This document shows positions 61,637 through 64,000 of a stretch of DNA of 64,000 nt, in pieces; the first letter of the stretch is position 1, and the number at the start of each line of letters is the position of its first letter. Made by a program: the position numbers and the translations under genes. The DNA is from GJ-E10 sp035625725 (GTDB lineage Bacteria; Pseudomonadota; Gammaproteobacteria; Burkholderiales; Burkholderiaceae_F): positions 1-64,000 of the forward strand of contig DASPPB010000085.1 of NCBI GenBank assembly GCA_035625725.1. The letters are read 5' to 3'. The notes under the pieces were generated by a model. The model had not been told where the DNA came from, searched no databases, and saw nothing but the letters and a program-made list of their open reading frames with translations.

Positions 61637-61876
61637 TCATGGACGGGCGGCCGGCTGTTGCTGCCGGGCATGCTCCGGGCAGCACGCCCAATGGCCATCG
61701 AGCGGCAGCGCCTCGGACTTTGGCAGGTTCAGGCCGCAGACGCAACAGCGCACCATGTCCTCCGCGGGCGCGTCGCGCCGTGGAGGCAGCGCTTGGCCGC
61801 CGCCGGCGAGCCGGCGCACCGCGACGGCCACCAGAAAGGCGATCAGGCCCCAGAAGACCAGACGCATTAGACCCAT
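61637..61876 (-). CDS. PP0621-like small membrane zinc-motif protein
   Basis: A 79-residue protein with a short hydrophobic start (about 5-20) and a CxxC-like cluster MVRCCVCGLNLPKSEALP, matching PP0621-type proteins seen between ccsA and pilS in betaproteobacteria. The start may be the ATG at 61876 (10-bp overlap with the preceding gene) or the one at 61867 (TAATG overlap). Function unknown. Confidence 0.78.
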   Translation of the reverse strand: MGLMRLVFWGLIAFLVAVAVRRLAGGGQALPPRRDAPAEDMVRCCVCGLNLPKSEALPLDGHWACCPEHARQQQPAARP

Positions 61877-62715
61877 ACTTTGCGCAGCACGACCTCAAAA
61901 ACAAACCGGCTGCCAATGTACGCCAGGAGCAACATCAGGAATCCGACGAATAGCCAGCGTTGAGCGACCCGTCCGCGCCAACCAAAAGCATAGCGTCCCA
62001 CCAAAAGGCCGGCGAACACGCACCAGGCGATGACGGCAAAGAGCGTCTTGTGGTCAAAGCGCAGCGGTTTGCCGAAGAGCTCCTCGGAAAATATGATGCC
62101 GCTCGCCAAGGAGGCGGTGAGCAAGATGAAACCCGCGGCGAGTTGACGAAACAGCAGGGACTCCAGCGCAAGCAGCGGCGGCATGCGCGAGAGCAGAGGG
62201 CCGAGCGCGGCACCGGACTCGCGCAGCGGCTGGTGCAGGTACCGATCGATCGACGTCATCAAGACGCTGTGCAGTGCGGCGATGGTGAAGAGACTGTAGG
62301 CCAGGACGGATACGGCCAGATGCACGCGCAGCGCTAGCGAGCTGCCCTCCGCGGCCAGCGCAACCCCGCGAAACGCCAGCGGCAGCAGCACGGTGATCGC
62401 GGCCATGGGCGTGAGCAGCGCATACAAGCCAACGAGCGAGATGAAAAAACCCTCGATCCACAGCAGGCCGCAGGCGATGACGAAAGTCGCCGACAGCGCC
62501 TGCGCGAATCCAAAGCGCAAGCCCCCCGTGCCGAAGACGTCTTGCGTGAGCAGCGTGCCGTGCACCAGCACGGCCAGCGCGAGGAGCAGGCCGATGGCGC
62601 TCAGAGGCCGCACGTCCTGGCCGCGGTGCAACCCCGTCCAGCAGCGGTAGGCAACGACAAGGTAGGCGATCGCGACGGCCCCGTGCGCCCACCCGTACAA
62701 TGAGTCTATCTGCAT
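61867..62715 (-). CDS. CcsA/YpjD-like membrane protein
   Basis: A 282-residue protein with about eight transmembrane helices and the cytochrome-c-assembly CcsA/ResC fold, for example GSSLALRVHLAVSVLAYSLF (about 125-144) and SEELFGKPLRFDHKTLFAV. The tryptophan-rich WGxWxxxD heme motif of true ResC is not visible, so this looks like the YpjD/CorE branch. The ATG at 62715 is 39 bp from ffh on the other strand. Confidence 0.82.
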   Translation of the reverse strand: MQIDSLYGWAHGAVAIAYLVVAYRCWTGLHRGQDVRPLSAIGLLLALAVLVHGTLLTQDVFGTGGLRFGFAQALSATFVIACGLLWIEGFFISLVGLYALLTPMAAITVLLPLAFRGVALAAEGSSLALRVHLAVSVLAYSLFTIAALHSVLMTSIDRYLHQPLRESGAALGPLLSRMPPLLALESLLFRQLAAGFILLTASLASGIIFSEELFGKPLRFDHKTLFAVIAWCVFAGLLVGRYAFGWRGRVAQRWLFVGFLMLLLAYIGSRFVFEVVLRKVWV

Positions 62716-62754
62716 AGCGCGTCTATATACCACGCGCGCCCGAGGAACAAGCAA

Positions 62755-64000
62755 ATGCTCGATCAGCTCACCGACCGACTTGCCCGCATCGTCAAGCAGG
62801 TTCGAGGACAGGCTCGCCTGACAGAGGCCAACATGCAGGAGGCGCTGCGCGAGGTCCGGCTCGCGTTGCTCGAGGCCGATGTGGCTCTTGCCGTCGTGCG
62901 CGACTTTATCGCCCGGGTGCGCGAGAGCGCGCTCGGCCAGGATGTGATCGGCAGTTTGACGCCCGGCCAGGCGCTCGTAGGGGTCGTGCACCGGGAGCTT
63001 GTCCGACTCATGGGTGGCGATCTGCCGCAAAAGGAGCGCGAGCTCAACCTCGCGACCCAACCGCCTGCGGTCATCTTGCTTGCCGGTTTGCAGGGCGCCG
63101 GCAAGACGACCACGGCCGGCAAGCTCGGTCGGTGGCTGGCGACCGAGCGGCGCAAGAAGGTTCTCGCGGTTTCGACCGACGTGTACCGGCCCGCTGCCAT
63201 TGCGCAGCTCCAGTCGGTGTGTCAACAGGCGGCCATCGAATTTTTCCCGACGCCGCCGCATGCGCCTCCGGTGGAAATCGCGCGATCGGCCCTAGCGCAC
63301 GCGCGCCGCCATCTTCTCGATGTTGTGCTGGTCGATACCGCGGGCCGGACCACGATCGATGAGCCGATGATGGACGAGATTGCGCAGTTGCACGCGGCGC
63401 TGCAGCCCGTAGAGACGCTGCTCGTGGTCGATGCGATGCTGGGTCAAGACGCGGTGAACACCGCCGCTGCTTTTGGCGCGCAGCTGCCGCTCAGCGGCAT
63501 CATCCTCACCAAACTCGACGGCGACGCGCGCGGCGGCGCCGCGCTTTCGGTGACCCAGGTAACCGGCAGGCCCATCAAGTTTGCCGGCACGGGCGAAAAG
63601 CTCTCGGGTCTGGAGCCCTTTGACGCCGAACGCATGGCCGGGCGGGTCCTGGGCATGGGCGACATCGTTGCGCTCGTGCAGGAAGTCAAAAGTTCGCTGG
63701 ACACGGGGGCCGTGGAGCAATTCGCCAAGCGGATGCAATCCGGCGCACGGTTCGATTTGAACGATTTCCGCGAACAAATCGCCCAGATGCGCCGCTTGGG
63801 CGGCCTGGGAGGGATGATCGAGAAGCTACCGGCGCAGTTTGCGCAGGCTGCCGGCAAGGTCGATCCGCGCGAGGCCGAGCGCCAGGTACGGCGCATGGAG
63901 GGAATACTGAACTCCATGACGCCCGCTGAGCGCAGCAAACCCGAGTTGGTCAAGGCGTCGCGCAAGCGGCGCATCGCCAGCGGCGCCGGCGTGCCCGTTC
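62755..64000 (+). CDS. ffh: Signal recognition particle protein, 5' part
   Basis: The SRP GTPase, cut by the window edge after about 415 of roughly 450 residues. N-domain ALREVRLALLEADVAL, G1 GLQGAGKTTTAGKLG, G3 DTAGR, G4 TKLDGDARGG and the start of the methionine-rich M domain are visible. It targets nascent membrane proteins with 4.5S RNA. GAGGAAC lies 8 nt before the ATG. Divergent from the CcsA-like gene. Confidence 0.95.
   Translation, partial: MLDQLTDRLARIVKQVRGQARLTEANMQEALREVRLALLEADVALAVVRDFIARVRESALGQDVIGSLTPGQALVGVVHRELVRLMGGDLPQKERELNLATQPPAVILLAGLQGAGKTTTAGKLGRWLATERRKKVLAVSTDVYRPAAIAQLQSVCQQAAIEFFPTPPHAPPVEIARSALAHARRHLLDVVLVDTAGRTTIDEPMMDEIAQLHAALQPVETLLVVDAMLGQDAVNTAAAFGAQLPLSGIILTKLDGDARGGAALSVTQVTGRPIKFAGTGEKLSGLEPFDAERMAGRVLGMGDIVALVQEVKSSLDTGAVEQFAKRMQSGARFDLNDFREQIAQMRRLGGLGGMIEKLPAQFAQAAGKVDPREAERQVRRMEGILNSMTPAERSKPELVKASRKRRIASGAGVPV

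Overview
The window reads as a chromosomal stretch of a high-GC betaproteobacterium, most likely of the order Burkholderiales. The evidence is gene content and order typical of that group: ffh / ccsA-like / PP0621-type / pilS-pilR / ampD / nrdA-nrdB / lysine-rich H1-like protein / yggT; accB-accC-prmA-DUF3426; mpl beside tlpA and aroQ; and gap-pgk-fba followed by purC-purE-purK-sua5. The genus cannot be named from sequence reading alone. I see no insertion sequence, prophage, CRISPR array, rRNA or tRNA gene. Almost all of the window is core-type chromosome with short intergenic gaps and many 1-10 bp gene overlaps.

Layout. 1-4.4 kb: an FNR/ANR-type oxygen regulator with an FNR box upstream, then a compact minus-strand cassette running from a cysteine-nucleophile alpha/beta hydrolase through a stand-alone ACP and ketosynthase to a glycerophosphodiesterase. 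4.7-12.9 kb: cytosolic gamma-glutamyltransferase-like enzyme, ECF sigma factor with a zinc anti-sigma protein, glycosyltransferase, an unusually long glutaminyl-tRNA synthetase, aminopeptidase P and a DegP/DegQ-type protease. 13-20.8 kb: hemerythrin, universal stress protein with its own FNR box, TcdA, PdxH, a LuxR-type two-component pair, MsrA, a hotdog thioesterase and a SemiSWEET. 20.8-28.5 kb (all minus): gap, pgk, fba, dgkA, purC, purE, purK, sua5, that is lower glycolysis/gluconeogenesis next to purine synthesis. 28.8-33.2 kb: RsmE, patatin-like phospholipase, malic enzyme. 33.3-33.55 kb: an unannotated small-RNA gene with a clean sigma-70 promoter, an adjacent palindrome, a pyrimidine-rich anti-Shine-Dalgarno-like loop and an intrinsic terminator. 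33.6-46 kb: membrane-anchored lytic transglycosylase, UbiD, KTSC protein, YceI/cytochrome b561, MtgA, AroE, TonB-like protein, RNase II-family protein, YqiA, Mpl, an unknown protein and a TlpA thioredoxin. 46-52.7 kb: AroQ, biotin carboxylase subunits, PrmA, DUF3426 protein, PfkB kinase, YggT and the H1-like protein. 53.3-64 kb: class I ribonucleotide reductase under two NrdR boxes, AmpD, PilR/PilS, a PP0621-like protein, a CcsA/YpjD-like membrane protein and the 5' part of ffh.

Functional picture. The two FNR sites, hemerythrin, cytochrome b561 and universal stress protein suggest a bacterium that adjusts to changing oxygen. Cell-wall genes (MtgA, lytic transglycosylase, Mpl, AmpD) cover peptidoglycan synthesis, turnover and recycling. 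PilS/PilR implies type IV pili. The items most worth a second look are the small RNA at 33.4 kb, the roughly 95-residue in-frame insertion inside the GlnRS catalytic core, and the hydrolase-ACP-ketosynthase-phosphodiesterase cassette at 1.1-4.4 kb.
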